From a virus, in the IMG/VR virus record IMGVR_UViG_3300032286_000276, positions 1 through 21,519 of that record: 21,519 bases of DNA, one strand, 5' to 3'. The notes under the pieces were generated by a model, which did no database searches, was not told the origin of the DNA, and was given only the letters and a program-made list of their open reading frames with translations. Positions within the stretch are counted from its first letter, which is position 1; every line of letters begins with the position of its first letter. The translations under genes were made by a program, and so were the position numbers. This document shows positions 7,452 through 14,376 of this stretch, piece by piece.

Positions 7452-9407
7452 ATGCCCCTCATTCCGCTGAACATCCCTCCCGGCGTTGTTAGGGCGATTA
7501 CGCCTCTGCAATCCAAGGGGCGCTGGTACGACGCTAACCTTATCCGGTGGCGTTCTGGTGCCTTGCTGCCGGTAGGTGGCTGGGAGCGTATTACCGTTTC
7601 TCCGTTCAGTGCGGCTGTTCGCGGCATCTTCGCTTGGACTACTCCCCTAAACGTCCCTTATGCCGCCATCGGGCTCAGCAATAAGCTGTATGCTCTCGAA
7701 GGCGCGTCTTATACTGACATTACCCCCACAGGGTTTACCGGCGAGACAGAAGGGCTGTACGGAGCCTACGGCGCTGCCGATTATGGCGAGCACTACTACG
7801 GCCTAGATGATCCGACGTACACGATCTTAACGGCTGTGCGGTCTTCTAACGTCGTCACCATTACGACCTCAACCACGCACCAGTTCCAGACTGGAACGTC
7901 GGTTCTGATTGCAGGCGTTACGACATCCAGCTTCAACGGCACGTTCACGATTACGCGCACCGGAAACACGACGTTCACCTACGCGCAGACGGCTGCGAAC
8001 GCGTCTTCGTCTGGAGGAACAGCGAAGCTGCCGATTGTAGATCGTCGCCCTGCGGCTGACGCATTCATCCCTTCCTTTTCGTGGACGTTCGATAACTGGG
8101 GCGGTGATCTTCTCGGCGTCGCTTCTAGCGATGGGCGCTTGCTGCACTTTGATGCCGCCGAAACTGTCGCTAATGAGGCCGGGGTTGAGGGCGTTGTTTC
8201 AGGCTCGCGCGACTCAAACGTAATCACGTTTACAACAAATGCGAATCATGGATACAAAACTGGTGACGTAATCGTTGTAACTGGGAACACAGAATCAGGA
8301 TTTAACGATACATTCACTGTCGTATCTGTTCCTTCGGAGCGTACATTCACAGTCCACGACAACGGACCGGACCGGACCGGGACAGGTGGGGTGGCAAGGA
8401 TTACGCCTGCTTGCCCTCAGAACAACCGCGCGACGATTGTCACGCCTGAGAGGCACGCTGTGCTGATCGGTGCAGGCGGCAATAACAGGCGCGTGGCTTG
8501 GTCTTCTCGCGAAGATTTTACAAATTGGAACTTCGCAAGCACGACGAACACGGCTGGCTTTTTGGATCTCGACACATCCAGCCGTCTAGTGATGTGCGCT
8601 CCGGTGCGCGAAGGAACGCTGATCTGGACGCAGGATGAGGCGTGGCTGATGCGCTACATCGGGCTGCCCTACGTCTACGGGATTGACCGCATCGGCTTCG
8701 GCTGCGGGCTGATCGCTCCCAAGGCGTTCGCGACATACGCAGGCCGCTGCGTTTGGATGGGGACCGAAAGCTTCTGGGTGTATGATGGCGGCGTCATCAA
8801 GCCGCTTGCGTGCGATGTCGGAGCCTACGTGTTCGACAATATCGACCCGGATTATGGTCCGAAATATACGAACGGGTCCGAGAACAACATCTTCCCCGAA
8901 GTTTGGTTCTGGTATCCGTCCCCCGGTTCCTCAACCCCGGATAAGTACGTCATCTACAACTACGCTGAAGGTTGGTGGTCTATCGGATCGATGGACCGTA
9001 CTGCGGCTTATGGCGCAGGCGTGTTCAAGTACCCGCTCGCTGCCGACAGCCTGAACGATCTTTACTATCAGGAAAGTGGTTGGACCGCTGCTGGAGTCCC
9101 AATCGAGACTGATCGCTATGCTACGACTGGTGCGGTGAACATCACGGATGGGAACTCGCTGGTTCATGTTCGCCAGGCGCTGACGGATAGCGGTTACGGG
9201 TACGACAGCACGCAGTTGCAGATGATCACTTCGTTTACGCCTGAAGGCGCGCAGACGACGCATGGCCCGTATCACCCAAGGGCTGACGGTTATACGGACA
9301 TGCGCGCGACAGGGCGGGAGTTCCGCTTGCAGATTGAGGCCACGCAAGATGCCGAGTGGAGCATCGGGCAGATCCGCCTCAACATCATGACTGGGGGCCA
9401 AAGATGA
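7452..9407 (+). CDS. Tail nozzle / packaged-DNA stabilisation protein
   Basis: A 651-residue, largely beta-structured protein that starts directly after the holin-like stop with the opening MPLIPLNIPPGVV, often seen in this family. The core, with segments such as NRRVAWSSREDFTNWN, EGTLIWTQDEAWLMRYIG and YNYAEGWWSIGSM, is typical of proteins with a beta-propeller platform like P22 gp10 and SU10-type nozzles, which close the tail tube beneath the adaptor ring and retain packaged DNA. Two related beta domains are inserted into the N-terminal half (residues 128-193 and 251-317). They may decorate the outside of the nozzle. The family call is from pattern recognition plus gene content, since the lysis cassette separates it from the fibre genes. 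Confidence 0.8.
   Translation: MPLIPLNIPPGVVRAITPLQSKGRWYDANLIRWRSGALLPVGGWERITVSPFSAAVRGIFAWTTPLNVPYAAIGLSNKLYALEGASYTDITPTGFTGETEGLYGAYGAADYGEHYYGLDDPTYTILTAVRSSNVVTITTSTTHQFQTGTSVLIAGVTTSSFNGTFTITRTGNTTFTYAQTAANASSSGGTAKLPIVDRRPAADAFIPSFSWTFDNWGGDLLGVASSDGRLLHFDAAETVANEAGVEGVVSGSRDSNVITFTTNANHGYKTGDVIVVTGNTESGFNDTFTVVSVPSERTFTVHDNGPDRTGTGGVARITPACPQNNRATIVTPERHAVLIGAGGNNRRVAWSSREDFTNWNFASTTNTAGFLDLDTSSRLVMCAPVREGTLIWTQDEAWLMRYIGLPYVYGIDRIGFGCGLIAPKAFATYAGRCVWMGTESFWVYDGGVIKPLACDVGAYVFDNIDPDYGPKYTNGSENNIFPEVWFWYPSPGSSTPDKYVIYNYAEGWWSIGSMDRTAAYGAGVFKYPLAADSLNDLYYQESGWTAAGVPIETDRYATTGAVNITDGNSLVHVRQALTDSGYGYDSTQLQMITSFTPEGAQTTHGPYHPRADGYTDMRATGREFRLQIEATQDAEWSIGQIRLNIMTGGQR
7833..8402 (+). 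repeat. Duplicated beta domain inside the nozzle gene
   Basis: Copy one spans 7833-8030 and copy two 8202-8402. They share the pattern SNV[VI]T, TG-x(2)-[VI]-x-[VI]-x-G, FN-x-TFT, TFT and GG-x-A[KR][LI]. The DNA of copy two is A+T-rich, with 48 G/C in 8221-8340 by hand count. Confidence 0.7.
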
Positions 9408-9634
9408 GAATTGCTATCCCGCCGCCTCCCCCGAATTATGACCCCGGCTATCTCACGCGTTCTTTCGCGTCGGTCGAGCAGTTCGCAGGGTTGACAGTTA
9501 CCCGCATCGAGGCCGTCGATGGGGTTCTTTTGCAGTCGCCTAACGGTTCGGTCTATAAGGTGTCCGTAGATAACGCTGGCAACTTGACAACCACATCGGT
9601 GCCACTTGGACAGAATGGCGCGCCTACTTTCTAA
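9404..9634 (+). CDS. Small hypothetical tail-module protein
   Basis: A 76-residue protein whose ATG overlaps the nozzle stop (ATGA). It opens with a proline run (IPPPPPNYDPG) and continues with a predicted small beta domain whose phrases (VTRIEAVDGVLLQSPNGSVYKVSVDNAGN) look like a compact beta sandwich or short repeat. No cysteine, membrane segment or catalytic motif is present. Overlap with both neighbours suggests translation coupled to the nozzle, and a minor structural role is likely. I do not recognise the family. The frame is open further upstream, but the start chosen is the one with the coupled overlap. Confidence 0.68.
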   Translation: MRIAIPPPPPNYDPGYLTRSFASVEQFAGLTVTRIEAVDGVLLQSPNGSVYKVSVDNAGNLTTTSVPLGQNGAPTF

Positions 9635-9968
9635 GATGCACAACGCTCTCAAGCGGGCGGGTGACACGCATACCGTTGCGGATGTAGTCGAGGCTCTCGA
9701 CACAGGGAAGATGCAAGGTTTCTGGTCCGACAACGCGATGGTCGTGACGCAGATCGTGGATCATCCGAGGAAGCGTGAGTTAAACGTGTTTCTGGCGTTC
9801 GGTGATCTGGATGAGGTGATGGCGCTCCAGCCCCAGATCGCGGATTTCGGGCATAAACACGGGTGCTCTTTTATGGTAATGTCAGGACGGCTGGGGTGGC
9901 AGAAGGTGCTTCCTCGCCATGGTTGGGCAAAAGTCGGCGTGACATACGCCCTGCCGCTGGGAGATTGA
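9615..9968 (+). CDS. Small virion-module protein, possibly GNAT-like
   Basis: A 117-residue protein beginning inside the previous gene (20-base overlap). A TTG three codons upstream at 9606 is an alternative start. The sequence alternates helices and strands: an initial helix to residue 30, then strands such as AMVVTQIVDH and LNVFLAFGD, a helix near ALQPQIADFGHKHGC and a final strand pair with GRLGWQKVLPRHGWAKVGVTY. That order, and the end motif in which a G-W-x-K-V-L segment is followed by G-W, resembles acetyltransferase-like (GNAT) proteins found beside podovirus internal-virion genes. The acetyl-CoA-binding P-loop is not evident, so it could be a degenerate, non-catalytic structural relative. 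Low certainty about fold. Confidence 0.65.
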   Translation: MARLLSKMHNALKRAGDTHTVADVVEALDTGKMQGFWSDNAMVVTQIVDHPRKRELNVFLAFGDLDEVMALQPQIADFGHKHGCSFMVMSGRLGWQKVLPRHGWAKVGVTYALPLGD

Positions 9969-9969
9969 G

Positions 9970-10902
9970 ATGGGCAAAAGTTCAGGGCCTCAGACGACGG
10001 TTCAGAAGACTGAGCTTCCCGAGTGGGTTCAGACCGAAGCGCAGAAGAACCTGCGCATCGCGGATGAGATCGCTTCTCGCCCTTATCAGGCTTACGGCGG
10101 CTCCACAGTGGCGGGCTTCGCTCCCGAGCAGGAGCAGGCGTTCCGTATGGCGCAGGCGAACCTCGGCGCTTACCGTCCTGCGTTGACCGCTGCTACTGGA
10201 GCCGCCGCCCAAGGTGCCTTCTATCAGCCGCAGCAGGTTACGGCTCCGAGCTTCCTGACCGGCAACATCCAAGGCTACATGAACCCCTATCTCGCTGAAG
10301 TCGAGCAGCGGGCTGGAGATGCCCTGCAGCGGCAGCTTGCTCAGACGCAGAACCAGATTGCCTCGCAGGCTGTTCAGGCTCGTGCGTTCGGTGGTTCCCG
10401 GCAGGGTATCCAAGAAGGCGTTGCTGCGGCTGAAGCTTCCCGCGCGATGGGTGATCTTTCGGCCCGTCTGCGGTCTGAAGGCTTCCAACAGGCTGCGGGC
10501 CTTCAGCAGGCAGATCAGGCTCGCGCGATGCAGGCGGCCCTTGCAAACCAGCAGGCCGGTCTTGCGGGTGCGGGGCTTGGGTTGCAGGGCGCTGGTGTGC
10601 TCGGCAACCTCGCCCAGCAGGCTCAGCAGGCTGGCATCACCGATGTCGGCGCGCTCGGGGCTGTTGGCGCACAGCGGCAAGCTCTGGAGCAGCAGCAGCT
10701 TCAGGACGCCTACGCGCGCTTTGCAGAGCAGCGCGATTATCCGACGCAGGCTCTCAACCTGCGTCTCGCGGCTCTCGGTGCTACGCCTTACGGGCAGACC
10801 ACGACGCAGACCGCACCCGGACAGCAGGGCAGCAACCTTCTATCTGGCCTTGGTGGCGCTGGCACGTTCATGGCTGGCCTTGCTGCCCTTGGTACGTTCT
10901 GA
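9970..10902 (+). CDS. Internal virion (ejection) protein, small type
   Basis: A 310-residue protein with GGGAG-like purines upstream of its ATG. It is rich in Ala, Gln and Gly. After a short start with GKSSGPQTTVQKTELPEW, it carries long helices, among them NPYLAEVEQRAGDALQRQLAQ and several Gln/Ala stretches, and ends in a Gly/Leu/Ala-rich hydrophobic tail (about residues 284-310) that could enter a membrane. This composition is common among podovirus ejection proteins, which leave the capsid before the DNA and form a channel through the host envelope. The gene opens a block that also contains a virion transglycosylase and two longer ejection-type proteins. The assignment rests on composition and location. 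Confidence 0.68.
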   Translation: MGKSSGPQTTVQKTELPEWVQTEAQKNLRIADEIASRPYQAYGGSTVAGFAPEQEQAFRMAQANLGAYRPALTAATGAAAQGAFYQPQQVTAPSFLTGNIQGYMNPYLAEVEQRAGDALQRQLAQTQNQIASQAVQARAFGGSRQGIQEGVAAAEASRAMGDLSARLRSEGFQQAAGLQQADQARAMQAALANQQAGLAGAGLGLQGAGVLGNLAQQAQQAGITDVGALGAVGAQRQALEQQQLQDAYARFAEQRDYPTQALNLRLAALGATPYGQTTTQTAPGQQGSNLLSGLGGAGTFMAGLAALGTF

Positions 10903-11591
10903 TGGATACGGCGCTGCTCTTTTCTGGCGGAAAGGACAGCTTAGCCTGCCTGTATCTGTACCGTGATCTATGGGACCGTATGCCCGTCATCTGGGTAAAC
11001 ACGGGCGCTGCGTACCCTGAGATGGTCGAGTACATGGAGGGCTGGAAGAAGCGGCTACCGAACTTCATCGAGGTGAAGTCGGATCAACCATCGAACGTCG
11101 CACAGCACGGCTGGCCAGTTGACGTTCTCCCAGTTCAGAACACGGCTCTCGGCAAGGCTTTGTACGGGTCAGATATTCAGATGATGCAGCCGTACCTGAA
11201 TTGCTGCGCTGAGAACATCTGGTTTCCGTTGCACAAGGCCATCTTGGACTGCGGGGCTACCAAGGCGATCAAGGGGCAGCGTAAGGCTGACGATCACAAG
11301 TCTCCGTCGAAAGATGGAGACACGGTTTACGGCGTTACGATGCTGATGCCGATCTACGACTGGTCTACGCAGCAGGTATTCTCATACCTCAAGGAAGTCG
11401 GTGCTGAGTTGGCTCCCGGCTACTTGCAGGGAGAAAAGACCGGGCGCGACTGTTGGGATTGCACGGCATACCTGAGCGACAACCGGAAGCGTATCGAGAA
11501 CCTGCCGGTGGATAAGAAATTGGAGATCAAGCGGCGTCTTGGTATTATAGACCAAGCAATCCGCACACAGTGGGGGCCGTCTCGTGGCTGA
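10902..11591 (+). CDS. PP-loop ATPase of the PAPS/APS-reductase superfamily with iron-sulfur motif
   Basis: A 229-residue protein starting within the previous stop (TGATG) and overlapping the virion transglycosylase by eight bases. SGGKDS at residues 8-13 is the PP-loop that binds and adenylates substrates. The PIYDWSTQQVFSYL segment (150-163) is typical of PAPS reductase-like proteins. Cys101-Cys102 and Cys184-x-x-Cys187 form a CC-x(81)-CxxC arrangement, the spacing seen for the [4Fe-4S] cluster of assimilatory APS reductases. The C-terminal ECG-type catalytic cysteine of genuine (P)APS reductases is absent; no cysteine follows 187. A sulfur-transfer or nucleic-acid-modifying role (compare DndC, TtcA-type PP-loop proteins) is therefore as plausible as sulfate reduction. 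Substrate unknown. It is an odd guest in an ejection-protein block. Confidence 0.88.
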   Translation: MDTALLFSGGKDSLACLYLYRDLWDRMPVIWVNTGAAYPEMVEYMEGWKKRLPNFIEVKSDQPSNVAQHGWPVDVLPVQNTALGKALYGSDIQMMQPYLNCCAENIWFPLHKAILDCGATKAIKGQRKADDHKSPSKDGDTVYGVTMLMPIYDWSTQQVFSYLKEVGAELAPGYLQGEKTGRDCWDCTAYLSDNRKRIENLPVDKKLEIKRRLGIIDQAIRTQWGPSRG

Positions 11592-12384
11592 CGTAAACAC
11601 AATCGGCTCGTACATCTACAACCGCGCGCGCGAGATCGGCGTTGATCCTAACCTCGCACTTGGGATCGCGCGGTTTGAAGGATTGAACCCGAACACCCTC
11701 GGCTCCCCGACGTTTGGGAACCGTGATGCACGCGGGTATTCCTTCGGCCCGTTCCAGCTTTTCTCCGGCTCCCCTGATCCGACGAAGATCGCTCCTGGCG
11801 GGATGGCCTATGACTTCCAGAAGCGTTTCGGTGAGGCTCCTTCTGCATCTAACTGGCAGAAGCAGGTAGACTTCTCCCTTGATGTTATGCGCCGTCGTGG
11901 AACCTCGCCTTGGTATGCTGTCCGCAATCAAGGTGGCGAAGAGGCAATCACTCAGAAGGGGGCGCAGTTCGCCTCTCAGATCGGCCTCGACCGTGGAGAG
12001 GTTCAGCCCTATCAAGAGCGGCCCATGTCTGCGGATGTGGCGCAGGTCGGCCCTGCTGCTGCTGCCCCTACTCCCGCTCCGCAACCTGCCGCTCCTGTCT
12101 ACGCGACTGATCTCGGGACCACGGCTAGACGGTTCGGCAACTTCCTTGCTCCTAGCTTGGTTGACGCCCCGACGCCTTTGCCGCCTCAAGAGGCGCAGCA
12201 GCAGATAGATGAACAGCGCCGGATGCAAGGCGAATTGTCGCGCGCGAACGACGCAATGCGCGCCTTCTCTGCTTTGTCGTCTTACGGACAGCAGATGGGG
12301 GCGCAGCAGCGCCCGTCCCTGCTTCAGCCTTCCGTTGTTCGTGGGCGTGTAGTGCCGATCCAGATTGGAAGAGGGCTTCTCTGA
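11584..12384 (+). CDS. Virion-associated lytic transglycosylase/lysozyme-like protein
   Basis: A 266-residue protein with a GTG start inside the end of the PP-loop gene (eight-base overlap). Residues 1-110 resemble a lysozyme-fold transglycosylase domain: IYNRAREIGVDPNLALGIAR leads into Phe31-Glu32-Gly33, with Glu32 the likely catalytic acid, and GYSFGPFQLF (51-60) corresponds to the Ser-x-Gly-x-x-Gln element of that fold. Such enzymes are carried in the virion and open a local hole in peptidoglycan when DNA is ejected. The C-terminal half is a Pro/Ala/Gln-rich linker and helical tail without known domains. There is no signal peptide, which suits delivery from the capsid. Placement amid ejection genes supports the role. 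Confidence 0.8.
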   Translation: MADVNTIGSYIYNRAREIGVDPNLALGIARFEGLNPNTLGSPTFGNRDARGYSFGPFQLFSGSPDPTKIAPGGMAYDFQKRFGEAPSASNWQKQVDFSLDVMRRRGTSPWYAVRNQGGEEAITQKGAQFASQIGLDRGEVQPYQERPMSADVAQVGPAAAAPTPAPQPAAPVYATDLGTTARRFGNFLAPSLVDAPTPLPPQEAQQQIDEQRRMQGELSRANDAMRAFSALSSYGQQMGAQQRPSLLQPSVVRGRVVPIQIGRGLL

Positions 12385-12908
12385 TGGCGAGCTTGATGGA
12401 CTTCGTTATGTCGGTGCGTGGCACGCCAACACCGCAGGGTGCAATGCTTGGTGGTTCTAGCCCGCAGGCCGATATTAATATGCTGGCCTCGTATATTCCG
12501 GGAATGACTGCGCCAACTTCCCCGTACGGCGTGATGCCGAGCGGAGGGGCGAGAACGGCTCCTCCAGTCGCTAATTTGCCTATGATGGTCGGGCAGCCGA
12601 TGCCGACGATCCCCGCTCCTACGCCTGCGGCTCCGATGCCGCCCATGCCGCCCCCGCGCCCTGCGGCTCCTGCTGGCGCACCGATGCAGCTTGCAGGCGG
12701 TCAGCCCTCTGTGCGCGAGGGCTTCATGCAGCGGCTTCTGAGTGGCCCGAACTACCAGTCGAACAACATGCCTGTCGTGATGTCTCCGCAGGGTCCGATG
12801 GCTTCTGGCGGGTTCCTCCCGCAGAGTGTAAATTGGGGCGACCCTGAGAGCGCGGCTGATTTCTTCCGTGCGGATCAAGCGGCTCGGCAGCTTGGACTGC
12901 TGGGCTAA
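12384..12908 (+). CDS. Proline/alanine/methionine-rich virion-module protein
   Basis: A 174-residue protein sharing one base with the previous stop. Residues 1-40 contain a short helix; the centre (about 60-105) is mostly Pro, Ala, Met and Gly, likely disordered; residues 108-174 include helices near VREGFMQRLL and SAADFFRADQAARQLGLL. No catalytic or membrane motif appears. Because it lies between the virion transglycosylase and two large ejection-type proteins, and shares their Pro/Ala-rich style, it is probably a minor internal virion component. Not a recognised family. Confidence 0.68.
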   Translation: MASLMDFVMSVRGTPTPQGAMLGGSSPQADINMLASYIPGMTAPTSPYGVMPSGGARTAPPVANLPMMVGQPMPTIPAPTPAAPMPPMPPPRPAAPAGAPMQLAGGQPSVREGFMQRLLSGPNYQSNNMPVVMSPQGPMASGGFLPQSVNWGDPESAADFFRADQAARQLGLLG

Positions 12909-12919
12909 GGAGATAAGAG

Positions 12920-14365
12920 ATGGCTGACGGATTTCTCGGCGGGGTTGGGGACTTCTTCTTCAATACCGGGCGATACGCGGACCCGAACGCGATCAATCCG
13001 CAGTACGGGGTGCCGGAAGCTGACGTGCGGCAGGCTGGCATCAACACGCTGGCGAACGTGTCCGCTCTGCTTCTCGCTGCCGGTCAGCCGATGAGCGGGC
13101 AGCAGCGGGCGCAGCTTCTTGCCGGTGTTGGACCTGCTCTCGGCGGGATGCAACGCGATATTCAGCAGTCTGTCTCGGCACGCCGAGCCGCAGAATTGTT
13201 CCCGCTCCAGCGCAGGCAGCTTCAGCAGTCGATTTCCGGGCAAGAGTTGCAGCAACAGATGCTTCAGCAGCAGATCGCGCAGCAGCAGGCTGAGCGTGAG
13301 TCGCGGCAACGTATGGTTCAGCAGCTTTTCGGTGGTCAGCCTGTCCAGCCTCCTCCGGTGGTGGGCGGTGCTGCTGCGCCTAGTGGTATGCCTGCTATGC
13401 CGCCTTCGGCTGCCCCTGCAATCCCAGCCCCGGCAGCTCCCGCTGCGGAGCAGCCTTCTGCCGCCACTGCTCCTGCGGCACCCGGTGTTCCGGGCCTGCC
13501 TGCTGGTTCTGTTCTGTCTGCACTGCCCCCGGATGTTCTGAGGACGCTTCTGTCTGATCCGTCTGTGAAGGTTGCCGACATTTACAAGAAGGCGATGGAG
13601 GCTCAAAGCTCTTCGGAGAAGGAAGCCTTCGACCGCGCGACCAAGATCAGAGGCGAGTTCGACAAGGTGGCGACTCCTTTCAATGATCGCCAGACGGCCT
13701 ACAGGACGATGATCGACCTTGCTCAGAACAAGCAGGGCGCGAGCGATATGTCTCTCGTGCTCTCCATCATGAAGATCTACGATCCCTCGTCTACCGTTAC
13801 GGGCGGTGAGGCTGCGAACGCTCAGAACGCTGCTGGCGTTCCCTCGTTCATCGTCGGGTATTACAACAGGCTCGTGGGCGGTGGTATCCTCTCCGATACG
13901 GCGCGCAAGGAACTTGTGCGCGCTGGTGAAACTCGATTCGAGCAGGAGATGGACAAGTTCGAGGGTGATCTGACGCGCTACACTGGCCTTGCCACACGCA
14001 ACAAACTTCCAGTGGAAGATGTCATTACAGACTTCCGCGATCCTGAATTGAAGCAAGCGCGCCAGATGAAGAAGGATTTTGATCTGGCGGCTCGCAGATT
14101 GACGGTCGATGAGATCAGCCAGCTTCCTGCCGACATCCTTAGCAAGTTGAACCCCAGTTTGATGAGCCGTTCGGTGGCTGACGCGTACAAGAAGCGCGTT
14201 GACGAGCTTACCCGCGTTGGCGTTGCTCCTGCTGCCCCTGCTGGGGCGCAGCCTGCTCTGCCGGAACTTTCGTATGGCATGGGCCAGAACCCGCTTGGCC
14301 GTGCTATGCAGCAGTATCCGGGGGGCTTGCTTAGGGCTCCGCAGCTTCCGACACCCCAGTTTTAA
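12920..14365 (+). CDS. Internal virion (ejection) protein, mid-size
   Basis: A 481-residue protein with a strong ribosome binding site (AAGGAGATAAG) before its ATG. Residues 1-95 are helical with an Ala/Leu-rich stretch (43-54). Residues 98-137 form a Gln-rich coiled coil, and 141-200 a Pro/Ala linker. The C-terminal part from about 240 on holds a domain widespread in podovirus ejection proteins: helices with GEFDKVATPFNDRQTAYRTM, then DMSLVLSIMKIYDPSSTVTG and EAANAQNAAGVP, followed by RLVGGGILSD. Proteins of this kind are packaged within the head and exported with the DNA to build a trans-envelope conduit. The gene lies between other ejection-type genes and is followed 11 bases later by the largest of them. 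Confidence 0.78.
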   Translation: MADGFLGGVGDFFFNTGRYADPNAINPQYGVPEADVRQAGINTLANVSALLLAAGQPMSGQQRAQLLAGVGPALGGMQRDIQQSVSARRAAELFPLQRRQLQQSISGQELQQQMLQQQIAQQQAERESRQRMVQQLFGGQPVQPPPVVGGAAAPSGMPAMPPSAAPAIPAPAAPAAEQPSAATAPAAPGVPGLPAGSVLSALPPDVLRTLLSDPSVKVADIYKKAMEAQSSSEKEAFDRATKIRGEFDKVATPFNDRQTAYRTMIDLAQNKQGASDMSLVLSIMKIYDPSSTVTGGEAANAQNAAGVPSFIVGYYNRLVGGGILSDTARKELVRAGETRFEQEMDKFEGDLTRYTGLATRNKLPVEDVITDFRDPELKQARQMKKDFDLAARRLTVDEISQLPADILSKLNPSLMSRSVADAYKKRVDELTRVGVAPAAPAGAQPALPELSYGMGQNPLGRAMQQYPGGLLRAPQLPTPQF

Positions 14366-14376
14366 CAGAGGTCGAA

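Noticed and set aside
10902-11591. Ordinary assimilatory PAPS/APS reductase (cysH)
   Set aside because: The PP-loop and cluster cysteines fit, but the C-terminal catalytic cysteine motif is missing, so the plain name would be misleading.
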